In this document: positions 25,901 to 33,414 of the stretch, piece after piece
Layout of the letters: each line of letters begins with the position of its first letter
How positions within the stretch are numbered: position 1 is the stretch's first letter
Assembly (NCBI RefSeq): GCF_004331685.1
Contig: NZ_SJSM01000023.1
Coordinates: 19,057 to 83,056, forward strand
Length of the DNA stretch: 64,000 bases
Source: Pedobacter hiemivivus
GTDB taxonomy: Bacteria; Bacteroidota; Bacteroidia; Sphingobacteriales; Sphingobacteriaceae
Reading direction: 5' to 3'
The notes under the pieces: generated by a model
Told to the model about the DNA's origin: nothing
Database searches by the model: none
What the model saw: only the letters and a program-made list of their open reading frames with translations
Made by a program: the position numbers and the translations under genes

Positions 25901-26267
25901 GCAAACCCTTTATGAGAAAGTTGAAAATATAACCACACAAGAGGTTACGTTAAACCAGGATCGCCGGGCACTGTATGATCGCTGGAAACGTCCGGGAGAT
26001 AACGCCAGTTTTAAAGCCATATCAACAACTGAGACTACACCAATGTCTTCGCGCTTTGTCGCAAATAATAATGTGCTGATAGGCGAAGCTTTTTCCCTGG
26101 GGTATGAAAACACGACCGCAGCCTGGCTAAAAACTGTGCGTGCTTCCTCCATAACACTACGGGCTTACATGAACGACATTTTCAATATTTCAACAATAAA
26201 GAATGAAAGGGGTATTGACTACCCATTTGCAAGATCAGTTTCTTTTTCAGCTTCGGTTCGATTTTAA
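22926..26267 (+). CDS. SusC/RagA-type TonB-dependent receptor with STN domain (locus 1)
   Basis: 1,113 residues from the ATG at 22926 (an upstream start at 22860 adds 22 residues of no signal character). Order: signal peptide (IIMLLLIAGFTTVSAAS), STN domain (about 30-95), carboxypeptidase-regulatory-like domain (about 125-205), plug with DAAASAIYGSKAANGVVVVETK, 22-strand barrel ending in Phe (FSASVRF). It forms the outer-membrane channel that, with the SusD lid, takes up an oligomer in a TonB-driven way; the STN domain signals to FecR and the sigma factor. Substrate unknown because no degradative enzyme is linked. Confidence 0.93.
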   Translation: MNKYYLSRVMKIIMLLLIAGFTTVSAASYSQQITLKGKNIPFSSVIDAIRKQSGYTVFGTKKLLESTRPITIDVKNMPLQQFLEKVTEGQPLEYAIEDKTISFSSPHAKPNTGTSSPVSLQQSMLIGVVRHAETRQPLEQATIRLKGSTISTGTNAKGEYRINIPASDKKQTLVFTYVGMKTQEITYHKQEKLNVDLQPDEESMNEVVVTGIYQRDRNAFTGSSARYSAKDLQIVGNQNVLQSLKTLDPSFAIIDNNLFGSDPNRLPDIEIRGKSSVIGLTDEFATNPNQPLFILDGFESTLAIISDLSMDRVQSITLLKDAAASAIYGSKAANGVVVVETKQPTPGSLRINYSLNSTIGFADLTDYNLMNAEEKLQFEYLSGFYSLLTDQGNFVIPGNQDSQTLYYKRLQEVRRGVNTYWANEPLRTAINQRHTLFAEGGDANLRYSASFNYGLINGVMKGSDRQTTSGNIRLLYRKGNFSVNNSLSIDNVRANRETSAFADFSRANPFFRKYDENGNVRKVLEDFKTYGNPALLPVYSPLYDQSNLNVNQQESQGFTNNLEMELRLTEALRARGRLGIRNYGTQDHIFRSPFNIEFESTDILEKGRYTETNGRKLNYDGEFSLTYGKLFAEKHMLNAVGGMRMEQATTQQSAYQVRGFVDDEFANPNFALGYPEGKRADYQESKRRGASFYFNTGYSYDQKYLVDATLRLDGSSVYGSDRRFSNNWSVGLAWNIHNETFLQDWKWISQLRLRGSIGTPGNQNFDDYISMRIYRYNNENRNPFGASTIISNMGNKNLKWQTTLDRNIGLDLTTVDNRLRFNLDYFVKTTDPLLVFVTLPSSTGVAKVAQNLGEQITHGFTLTTDYTLIRKRQLNWRVNLNMRQLTAKYGKMGNQLENSNENNKSRNLTRYYDGGSPSDLWAVRSVGIDPATGREIFLNKNNEQTFVHNFQDEVVVGNSEPKLEGVIGSSFSYKGFMVSANLRYRLGGQAFMQTLYEKVENITTQEVTLNQDRRALYDRWKRPGDNASFKAISTTETTPMSSRFVANNNVLIGEAFSLGYENTTAAWLKTVRASSITLRAYMNDIFNISTIKNERGIDYPFARSVSFSASVRF

Positions 26268-26285
26268 TGTATTAACTATAATAAA

Positions 26286-27755
26286 ATGAAAATATTATAT
26301 AAACTAAGTATCTGCCTGTTATTAAGCTCGTTTTCGCTTTCCTGTAACAAGTGGATCGACGTTAAGCCTACCGACCGGCTGTCGGAGAATGTGCTATTCG
26401 CAAATAAAGAGGGATATCTAAAAGCATTGAATGGTGTGTATGTAGAAATGACCAATCAGGCACTTTATGGACAGGAGATGACAAGCGGTGCATTGGATGT
26501 GCTGGCGCAGTACTATTTTATAAATTCCTCTACTCACCGTTATTATGAATATACAACTTTTGTATATACGGCTGACAGACCCAAAGCTACCTTTGATGGC
26601 GCCTGGCGTAAAGCCTATGAATTAATTGCCAACTGTAATGTAATTCTGGAAAAATGTGGAGATAACGCAAGTGAAACTTTACCAGAGCCCTATTTTGGTA
26701 TTATTAAAGGAGAAACGCTTGCACTTCGCGCATTTTTACACCTTGACATGCTTCGACTATTTGGCCCTATTTATACAGAAAGCAGCAAAACCAAAGCAGT
26801 ACTTCCCTACATTTCTAAAAATACATTCAGTGTTGCCCTCTTGATCAGTTCTGAACAGTTTATGTCAAATGTGACAGATGATCTTAAAGCTGCCATTTTA
26901 CTAATGGAAACTACTGATCCTATACGTACTGCGGGAGTGCGTAATGCCGGTAATCCATCCGGTAACAACGATCTCTATTATCGTCAGTATCGATTAAATT
27001 ATTATGCGGTAAGGGCGCTACTTGCGCGTGCGTATCTGTGGCAGTCTAAAAAGGCCGAGGCTTTTTCTGAAGCCGTGGGATTACTTAATGAAGTACAATT
27101 GCCTGCTAAAAATGTCTTTCCGTATGTTACGAATGCAAATGCAACGAGTGCGCTTAAACCTGACAGGGTTTTCTCTACAGAGGTGATGTTCTCACTCTAT
27201 GATATCAATCGTGATGAATTATATAAACGACTTTTTGATGTGAATCTGCTGGCAAATGCAAAGCTGTCATTCAATGGTGGAGACAGCAATGAAGGACGAG
27301 TTACAAATTTGTACGATGATGCCAATGATTATAGGCGACGGAGCTGGCAAATTTTGTCTTCAGGAACAATTACTGCGCTAACAAATCTGAAGTATCAGGA
27401 TATACCAGATGGACCAGGTCGTTATATGATTCCGCTGATCCGCCTTAGTGAAGTGCTCCTTATAGCAGCCGAATGTAGTCCTGATCTTTCTGTGGGTATT
27501 GGCTATTTTAATAAGGTAAGAACGGCCCGCAATGCGCTGAGTAAAACGCCCGCGAGTGACGCTGCCCTGAAAATAGAGATCTCTAATGAATACAGAAGGG
27601 AAATGCTTGGGGAGGGGCAGCAGTTTTTTTATTACAAAAGAAATTCCACGCTAACCGTTCCTAACAATGCTGCCGTAACCGGAACCAAAGCTATGGTTTT
27701 AAATAATTATGTAGTTCCATTGCCAGAAAGCGAAACCTCACAAAGAAACAATTAA
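26286..27755 (+). CDS. SusD/RagB-family outer-membrane lipoprotein (locus 1)
   Basis: 489 residues. Lipoprotein signal with Cys in FSLSCNKWIDVKPTDRLS, the classic SusD N-terminus, followed by TPR helices (EGYLKALNGVYVEM, FLHLDMLRLFGPI) and the C-terminal RLSEVLLIAAEC and EYRREMLGEGQQFFYYKR blocks. It binds substrate at the cell surface and caps the SusC barrel. It starts 18 bases after susC. Confidence 0.92.
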   Translation: MKILYKLSICLLLSSFSLSCNKWIDVKPTDRLSENVLFANKEGYLKALNGVYVEMTNQALYGQEMTSGALDVLAQYYFINSSTHRYYEYTTFVYTADRPKATFDGAWRKAYELIANCNVILEKCGDNASETLPEPYFGIIKGETLALRAFLHLDMLRLFGPIYTESSKTKAVLPYISKNTFSVALLISSEQFMSNVTDDLKAAILLMETTDPIRTAGVRNAGNPSGNNDLYYRQYRLNYYAVRALLARAYLWQSKKAEAFSEAVGLLNEVQLPAKNVFPYVTNANATSALKPDRVFSTEVMFSLYDINRDELYKRLFDVNLLANAKLSFNGGDSNEGRVTNLYDDANDYRRRSWQILSSGTITALTNLKYQDIPDGPGRYMIPLIRLSEVLLIAAECSPDLSVGIGYFNKVRTARNALSKTPASDAALKIEISNEYRREMLGEGQQFFYYKRNSTLTVPNNAAVTGTKAMVLNNYVVPLPESETSQRNN

Positions 27756-27765
27756 AAAAAACACA

Positions 27766-28614
27766 ATGAAAAGAAAAATACTGATAGGATGTCTGTCACT
27801 GCTTGTTTTTTTATGTAGCTGTGAAAAGGAAATCATGAAATATGAAGGTCGAGAAGGTGTGTATTTTGCTGTGCAACATGGCTCAGAAGCCTTCAGTGAA
27901 AGTAACTGGCCATACCAACCTTACAGCCCTGTTCAATTTATTAGAATTAATCAGGATGCAGTGAACTTTAGGGTCAAGGTAATGATTACCGGACCAGTAA
28001 AAGATTACGATCGAACCTTCCGTGTCGAAGTAAACCCGGATTCTACAACAGCGGTTTTGGGTGTGCACTATGAAGCCCTAAAGGAGCAATGGACCATTCC
28101 AGCCCATGCTGTTTTCATAAATATAGAGGTTCGTTTGAAGCGTACGCCTGATTTGGAAAAGGAAGAGAAGACATTAGGCTTAAGACTGGTGGCCACAAAG
28201 GATTTTTCGCTCTCTTTCCCGGAGTGGGATGCAATTCCTTCCCTAAAGCAAGGTGTTATAGTGCCGGAGTTTGATGCAGGCCTGCATACGTTGCGCATCA
28301 GCGATATTATGGTGAAACCAGTAGTCTGGCCGGGTGGCTTGGCTACCGGAACAAATCGGGAAACGGGAACGATGGGTTTTTTTACGAAGAAAAAGATGGG
28401 TTTCCTGACCGAAAACTTTGGGCTGAAATATGAGGATTTTGCTAGTACTGTAACTATGCCTATGGCCCGTATTAGTCTGATTATGCAAGATGCTTCAGCA
28501 ATTTTAATCCGACGTTTTAATGAAGGTAATCCTATTCTGGAAGAGGATGGCCGTCTGATGTATATTGGAATTGTTCCCTGGACATCTACCCTCGGTGTGC
28601 CTTATGTCAAGTAG
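27766..28614 (+). CDS. DUF4843-type lipoprotein
   Basis: 282 residues. Lipoprotein signal (LVFLCSCEKE). The N-terminal EKEIMKYEGREGVYFAVQHG and the beta-rich FRVKVMITGPVKDYDRTFRVEV block fit the DUF4843 family, seen next to SusCD pairs and probably surface-exposed. It is thought to help bind the ligand, but no function is shown. The gene starts 10 bases after susD. Confidence 0.82.
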   Translation: MKRKILIGCLSLLVFLCSCEKEIMKYEGREGVYFAVQHGSEAFSESNWPYQPYSPVQFIRINQDAVNFRVKVMITGPVKDYDRTFRVEVNPDSTTAVLGVHYEALKEQWTIPAHAVFINIEVRLKRTPDLEKEEKTLGLRLVATKDFSLSFPEWDAIPSLKQGVIVPEFDAGLHTLRISDIMVKPVVWPGGLATGTNRETGTMGFFTKKKMGFLTENFGLKYEDFASTVTMPMARISLIMQDASAILIRRFNEGNPILEEDGRLMYIGIVPWTSTLGVPYVK

Positions 28615-28635
28615 TCAATTTAAAAGCAAATTCAC

Positions 28636-30204
28636 ATGAAAATATTTCATTATACAATTATTCTTTTAGCGCTTTTAGTCGCCGGTTCCTGCAGTAAGGA
28701 CCTGGGCAATTACGAATACAAGGATATCAATGAGCTGTCCATCGCTGGTGTAAACAGCACTTACAATATGCGCAAAGGGTATGATACCCTGCGCATCAAT
28801 CCCAAAATTAACGCTACAATGGATGAAGGGGATACTTCCAGGTACGATTATTACTGGATTTTGTCTAAAGGTGTTAGATTAACAGACACCATAAGCAGAA
28901 AGAAACAATTAAATTACCCTGTATTGCTGGATCCTGCCAACTATCCCCTGTTTTACAAAGTAGTCGACAAAAAGACCGGTGTGGTTTGGCGCGCGAATTC
29001 AACACTGAATGTCAGCACACCCGTTGCGCGGGGTTTACTGATCATGGGAGAAGACGAACAGGGGTATGCCGAAGCTGAAATGCTAGCTATGTTAAACGAC
29101 ACCTTGCATATCAGACAAATTTTGTCAAAAAGTGGGCTTCCGCGCTTACGCGAGCCTGTCAGCTTTGTTCATACCGGAAACGGCAGTTCCAATGCAGATA
29201 TTAAGCTATGGGTATTTACGAAAACAGGGTCTTATTTCCTTGATCGTGGTGAATTGACGGGGACACCAGCAAATAACTTTAGCAGGCTATTGTATGTTTC
29301 GGAGGTAATCAATCCCGAAACCTTGCATCCGATTTCGTTTGCCCCACAGGTAATTACTGCCGCCGGAGCACCTACAAATCCGTTGTATCGGGCACTAATA
29401 ACGAAGGGGGGGGATGTTTTTGTATCCTTCCTGTTAATTAATGGTGGTGATTTATACAATAATCCTATCAATCGGGTGAGTACGGCACAACAAGTCCGGA
29501 TTCCGGCAGCACCCTATTTAATTTATTCTATTGGAAATATGGCTTCTGTGATGTGGTATGATACCATCAACCAACGTTTCATGAATTATTCAAGCTTTGG
29601 AAGTGGTACTGCATCTGTTGTTTTGACGGATGATAAAGATAAGGACGGTAACGAACCCATTTTCCCTTGGAACAATGCGGCACTCGGAAGGACGCTGGTA
29701 TATGCCGAGAACACTCGGAATACTGACCTGGGATCTACAAATGGAAATTCTTTCGCCATCATGAAGGATGCGGACAATGCTCATTATGTTTATAAATTCT
29801 ATGCCAGCGGAGGTGCCCCGGCCAGACGCGCTGCTTATAAAATCAGTCCCATCGCTGTAGATTTTGATAAAGCTGATTTTTATGCTTTTTCTTCTAATAG
29901 AACGGTAATTTTCTATTCAGTAGGCAACAAACTATACGCCTATGATTATAATCCTAATAATGAGCGGTTCTATCAATACGCTGAAACAGGAGGAGATCAG
30001 ATTACTATGCTCAAGTTCGATACACAAATCGATCACGTAACAAACAGCTTATATATTGCTACTTATAACAGCAATACCAAAGGTACGTTACGTCGCTTTA
30101 GAGTAGGTACTAACCCAAACGTGGTTGAATTGTTACCACAGGTAAATAGTACCTGGACCGACCTCGTTAAAGTTAAAAACATCAATTGGCGCGCTGTCAA
30201 CTAA
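28636..30204 (+). CDS. PKD-like lipoprotein
   Basis: 522 residues with a lipoprotein signal (LLVAGSCSKDLGNYEYKD). The N-terminal domain (about 25-130, NELSIAGVNSTYNMRKG ... YDYYWIL) is a PKD-like beta-sandwich; the rest looks like a repeat-built beta-propeller-like domain with several GxxxxYxY strands. Such proteins occur with DUF4843 and SusCD and are likely surface lipoproteins binding the locus substrate. 21 bases after the DUF4843 gene, same operon. Confidence 0.78.
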   Translation: MKIFHYTIILLALLVAGSCSKDLGNYEYKDINELSIAGVNSTYNMRKGYDTLRINPKINATMDEGDTSRYDYYWILSKGVRLTDTISRKKQLNYPVLLDPANYPLFYKVVDKKTGVVWRANSTLNVSTPVARGLLIMGEDEQGYAEAEMLAMLNDTLHIRQILSKSGLPRLREPVSFVHTGNGSSNADIKLWVFTKTGSYFLDRGELTGTPANNFSRLLYVSEVINPETLHPISFAPQVITAAGAPTNPLYRALITKGGDVFVSFLLINGGDLYNNPINRVSTAQQVRIPAAPYLIYSIGNMASVMWYDTINQRFMNYSSFGSGTASVVLTDDKDKDGNEPIFPWNNAALGRTLVYAENTRNTDLGSTNGNSFAIMKDADNAHYVYKFYASGGAPARRAAYKISPIAVDFDKADFYAFSSNRTVIFYSVGNKLYAYDYNPNNERFYQYAETGGDQITMLKFDTQIDHVTNSLYIATYNSNTKGTLRRFRVGTNPNVVELLPQVNSTWTDLVKVKNINWRAVN

Positions 30205-30221
30205 ATAAATTCTAATTATAA

Positions 30222-31346
30222 ATGAAACAGATGAAATTAAAACATGTACTCGTACTGGGCTTGTCAATTATTCCTTTAGCAGGTTTTTCACAGTCCGAAA
30301 ATTTCACCATCAATGGTAAGGTAAATCGCAAACACGATGGTAGATTTATAAAGTTAGCATACGAAGATGCGCAAATCAAAAAAGCCGACAGTGTATTGGT
30401 GCAAAATGGTGCATTTAAGTTTACAGGCAATATCAGTTCAGCTACAGTGGGTAAACTTGGTTTTGGTAATGAACAGACTGGCGATAAAATAGATTTGTTG
30501 CTATCTACAGGAACAATTCAACTATCTGCTAAGGATTCCATTCATTATGCCAATATAAAAGGTACAAAGCTGGCCGAAGCACATGAGCTATTGGCAAAGA
30601 AACTAAGACCCGCTGAGGACAAACTTAATGGTTTAATCAACCAATTTAGGAATCTGCCTGAAGGTCCGGAGAAGAAGGCTGCTGTGACTAAATTTCTAGC
30701 TGGATTGGATGAATATACCCGTTTCAGAAAAGAAACTATTCATTCCTTTGTAAATGAATATCCTTCATCTTATGTTTCCCTTTATTATTTAGACCAGACT
30801 GCACAAGGAAGATTGGCTAATTATGAAACGACATATCCTACTTTTTCTAAATTGAGTCCTGAAATAAAGGCTACAAAGCTGGGAAAAGAACTTGAGGAGA
30901 GACTTCTTTCCGTAAAGGGCAAGTTGGTGGGAGAGAATTTTATTGATTTTGTTTCAACTACTCCGGAAGGTACTCAACTTAGCTTAAAAGAAGTAATCAG
31001 TAAAAATAAATACACATTGGTTGATTTCTGGGCGAGCTGGTGCGGCCCCTGCAGAAAGGAAAATCCTTACGTGGTAAAAACCTTCAACGAATTCAAAGGA
31101 AAAGGATTTACTGTATTAAGTGTCTCCCTGGATGAGGATGCTACCAAATGGAAGGCTGCTATTGAAGCCGACGGAATGCCTTGGTACCATGTTTCAAGCT
31201 TAAAAGGCTGGAAAGAACCTGCCGCCGCACTTTACAACGTACGTGCCATTCCACAGAATGTATTGGTTAACAGTCAGGGTAAAGTAATAGCAACCAACTT
31301 AAGAGCTGAAACACTTTATAATAAAGTAAAGGAAGTTACTCAATAG
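30222..31346 (+). CDS. TlpA-like thiol-disulfide protein with DUF4369 domain
   Basis: 374 residues. A signal peptide (LIPLAGFSQS; cleavage near residue 24) is followed by a DUF4369 beta-domain (about 27-110), a helical linker (120-235) and a thioredoxin-fold domain with the active site WCGPC (Cys274, Cys277) and the cis-Pro loop RAIPQNVLV. It would act as a periplasmic disulfide reductase or peroxidase-like redox protein. It is the last gene of locus 1 and the only non-binding component, just before a strong terminator. Confidence 0.88.
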   Translation: MKQMKLKHVLVLGLSIIPLAGFSQSENFTINGKVNRKHDGRFIKLAYEDAQIKKADSVLVQNGAFKFTGNISSATVGKLGFGNEQTGDKIDLLLSTGTIQLSAKDSIHYANIKGTKLAEAHELLAKKLRPAEDKLNGLINQFRNLPEGPEKKAAVTKFLAGLDEYTRFRKETIHSFVNEYPSSYVSLYYLDQTAQGRLANYETTYPTFSKLSPEIKATKLGKELEERLLSVKGKLVGENFIDFVSTTPEGTQLSLKEVISKNKYTLVDFWASWCGPCRKENPYVVKTFNEFKGKGFTVLSVSLDEDATKWKAAIEADGMPWYHVSSLKGWKEPAAALYNVRAIPQNVLVNSQGKVIATNLRAETLYNKVKEVTQ

Positions 31347-31366
31347 TCATAACAGGCGCTTTTAAA

Positions 31367-31390
31367 GGGGGAGCGTAGCTCCCTTTTTTT
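31367..31390 (+). terminator. intrinsic terminator at the end of SusCD locus 1
   Basis: GGGAGC / GCTCCC stem (31369-31374 with 31378-31383), 3-base loop GTA, followed by seven T. It ends the locus 1 operon. Confidence 0.85.
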
Positions 31391-31402
31391 ATGCGCTAAA
31401 TT

Positions 31403-32008
31403 TTAATTTACAAAATCGCTGATGCCACCAGCTATAATCAACATTACCGTAACATCCTTTAATGATATACGCAAATGTTTAAGGGCATGGGTAATCTGGT
31501 TTTCAACCGACCGCTTCGAGATACCAAGTTTGTCCGCAATCTCATCGTTGCTCATCAATTGGCGCCTGCTCATGAGGAAAATCTCCTGACATCTTTTTGG
31601 TAGGTTTTTAAGGTAAGATTCCAATTCCGCTTCCAGGTCATTATACGCGATTCGGTCAAAACCGTTATTTTCAACCGAACTATTCGAAAAAACTTCCAGA
31701 TCTTCTTTGTAATCGATAGGAATAATTTTGCTGGCATGGATGCTTTTGTAAACCCTATAGCGGCCTGCGGAAGTAAGGTAATTTTTGAAGGAGTCAATTT
31801 TTAAAGTCTTTCGGTTGCTCCAGAGCGTTAAAAAAATATCATGCACAATTTGTTCACACACCTCTCTATCCCTCACGTAAGCATAAGAATTACTGTAAAT
31901 CCGAGAAGAGTAGCGATGAAATAAAGTAGAAAAAGCACGTTCATCATCTAATTTGATGGATTCCCAAAGATCAGCATCGGAGGGAATCTGTGTAATTCTA
32001 TTTGGCAT
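31403..32008 (-). CDS. ECF sigma-70 factor of SusCD locus 2
   Basis: 201 residues, transcribed away from its fecR partner. Region 2 (FSTLFHRYSSRIYSNSYAYV, EQIVHDIFLTLW) and region 4 (LPKRCQEIFLMSRRQLMSNDEIADKLGISKRSVENQITHALKHLR) are clear. The C-terminus is hydrophobic (VMLIIAGGISDFVN), as often seen in this group. The 106-base gap to fecR must contain both promoters. Confidence 0.92.
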   Translation of the reverse strand: MPNRITQIPSDADLWESIKLDDERAFSTLFHRYSSRIYSNSYAYVRDREVCEQIVHDIFLTLWSNRKTLKIDSFKNYLTSAGRYRVYKSIHASKIIPIDYKEDLEVFSNSSVENNGFDRIAYNDLEAELESYLKNLPKRCQEIFLMSRRQLMSNDEIADKLGISKRSVENQITHALKHLRISLKDVTVMLIIAGGISDFVN

Positions 32009-32114
32009 AAAACGAAATTACATTTTTTAGGATGAAATATAAATAAAAAATATTTTTAAAAGTATGTGTGTGGTACGTATTAATAGGTACTATACATATA
32101 ACCAATTATAAATT

Positions 32115-33266
32115 ATGACGAGGGAAGAATATATCCTGTTGTATGAAAAGTGCATACAGGGCAAATGCACTGATGAGGATAAAAAGAAGCTTGATGAATA
32201 TCAGGACGATTTTTCTTTAGATAACATATACTGGGATGAAGACCGTTTGGGCGACGAACACCAAATAACAAGCAGTATATATAGAAAGCTCCAAAAAAGT
32301 ATAAAACATCAGCGACCTAAAAAATTGCAGTGGTATAAACTACCACTTGCTGCTGCCATTACATTGATGACGGTAGGTGCAGGTATTTACCTCTATTTTA
32401 ATACATCACCTGATCGCACAAAACAACAGACACAGATTGCTGACAAAATTGTTGCAGGTAGTAATAAGGCAATCCTTACACTATCCGGCGGTAAGCAAAT
32501 TATTTTAACCGATGTAAGTAATGGTGAATTAGTAAAGCAAGGCAATACCCAGATTACAAAAACAGCCGATGGTAAAATTATTTATCAACCCTCAGCAGCG
32601 CATAGTTCTGGTACTTCTGGTATGGCCGTTGTCTTTAACACGGTTAGCACGCCTAAAGGTGGCCAATTTCAAGTTGTGCTGCCTGACGGATCTCATGTAT
32701 GGTTAAATGCGATATCCAGCATAACCTATCCATCAAACTTTTCAGGAAAGGACCGACGGGTTCAGTTAACAGGGGAAGCATATTTTGAGATCGCTAAAAA
32801 TCCGGAGAAACCATTTAAAGTAGATGTGATCGGAAAACAACAAATTGAAGTGCTGGGTACTCATTTTAACGTAGAGGCTTACCCTGAAGATCATGAAATT
32901 AAGACCACACTTTTAGAGGGATCGGTTAAGCTTATGGCTCAAAATAAACAGGTCAAATTGAAACCGGGCCAAGTTGCGGTTAATGATCTTAAAAGAAATT
33001 TAACAATTAAACAGGCTGATGTAGAAGAGGTAATGGCATGGAAAAACGGCTTGTTTGTTTTAAATGATGTGAACCTTAAGGATGTGATGAAAAAAGCATC
33101 CAGATGGTATGACGTTGACGTCGAATATCAGGGGAATGTCTCAAATAAAAAATTATGGGGTACAATGTCAAGGTATAAAAATATTACCGAATTGCTGGAG
33201 AACATCGCTATTACCAGTTCATTGCGTTACAAAATTGATGGAAGGAGGGTGATTTTGATGAACTAA
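32115..33266 (+). CDS. FecR-family anti-sigma factor (locus 2)
   Basis: 383 residues, same build as the locus 1 protein: cytosolic N-terminus (MTREEYILLYEKCIQGK), a single membrane segment (LPLAAAITLMTVGAGIYLYF, about 77-97), the FecR domain (TPKGGQFQVVLPDGSHVWLNAISSI, LTGEAYFEIAKN) and a C-terminal DUF4974-like domain (DVMKKASRWYDVDVEY). It would hold the divergent sigma factor until SusC senses substrate. The 148-base gap to susC carries the terminator of a second candidate antisense RNA. Confidence 0.92.
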   Translation: MTREEYILLYEKCIQGKCTDEDKKKLDEYQDDFSLDNIYWDEDRLGDEHQITSSIYRKLQKSIKHQRPKKLQWYKLPLAAAITLMTVGAGIYLYFNTSPDRTKQQTQIADKIVAGSNKAILTLSGGKQIILTDVSNGELVKQGNTQITKTADGKIIYQPSAAHSSGTSGMAVVFNTVSTPKGGQFQVVLPDGSHVWLNAISSITYPSNFSGKDRRVQLTGEAYFEIAKNPEKPFKVDVIGKQQIEVLGTHFNVEAYPEDHEIKTTLLEGSVKLMAQNKQVKLKPGQVAVNDLKRNLTIKQADVEEVMAWKNGLFVLNDVNLKDVMKKASRWYDVDVEYQGNVSNKKLWGTMSRYKNITELLENIAITSSLRYKIDGRRVILMN

Positions 33267-33293
33267 TCTATACCAGATCAAATATCACCTGAT

Positions 33294-33331
33294 AAAAAAA
33301 AATTCCAGGAGCGTTGAAGCCGCTCCTGGAA
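33294..33331 (-). terminator. minus-strand intrinsic terminator in the fecR-susC gap
   Basis: On the minus strand TTCCAGGAGCG pairs with CGCTCCTGGAA (11 bp, 7-base loop) and is followed by nine T. On the plus strand the hairpin is not followed by a T-run, so it is oriented against the operon. Confidence 0.75.
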
Positions 33332-33407
33332 ATTGCACAGCTTGAGAACTGCTATCAGGAAAATCTTAACGGTCACATTTTACACAACCAATTTTTTATT
33401 AACCTAA
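33294..33407 (-). ncRNA. candidate antisense RNA opposite the susC leader (locus 2)
   Basis: A minus-strand TACATTTG -7 box (33419-33412) overlaps the susC start codon; a minus-strand intrinsic terminator lies at 33331-33294. No minus-strand protein gene uses it. The RNA would be about 115 bases and complementary to the susC leader. No -33 TTTG was seen. It has the same arrangement as in locus 1 although the sequences differ. Confidence 0.45.
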
Positions 33408-33414
33408 TTTCCAA

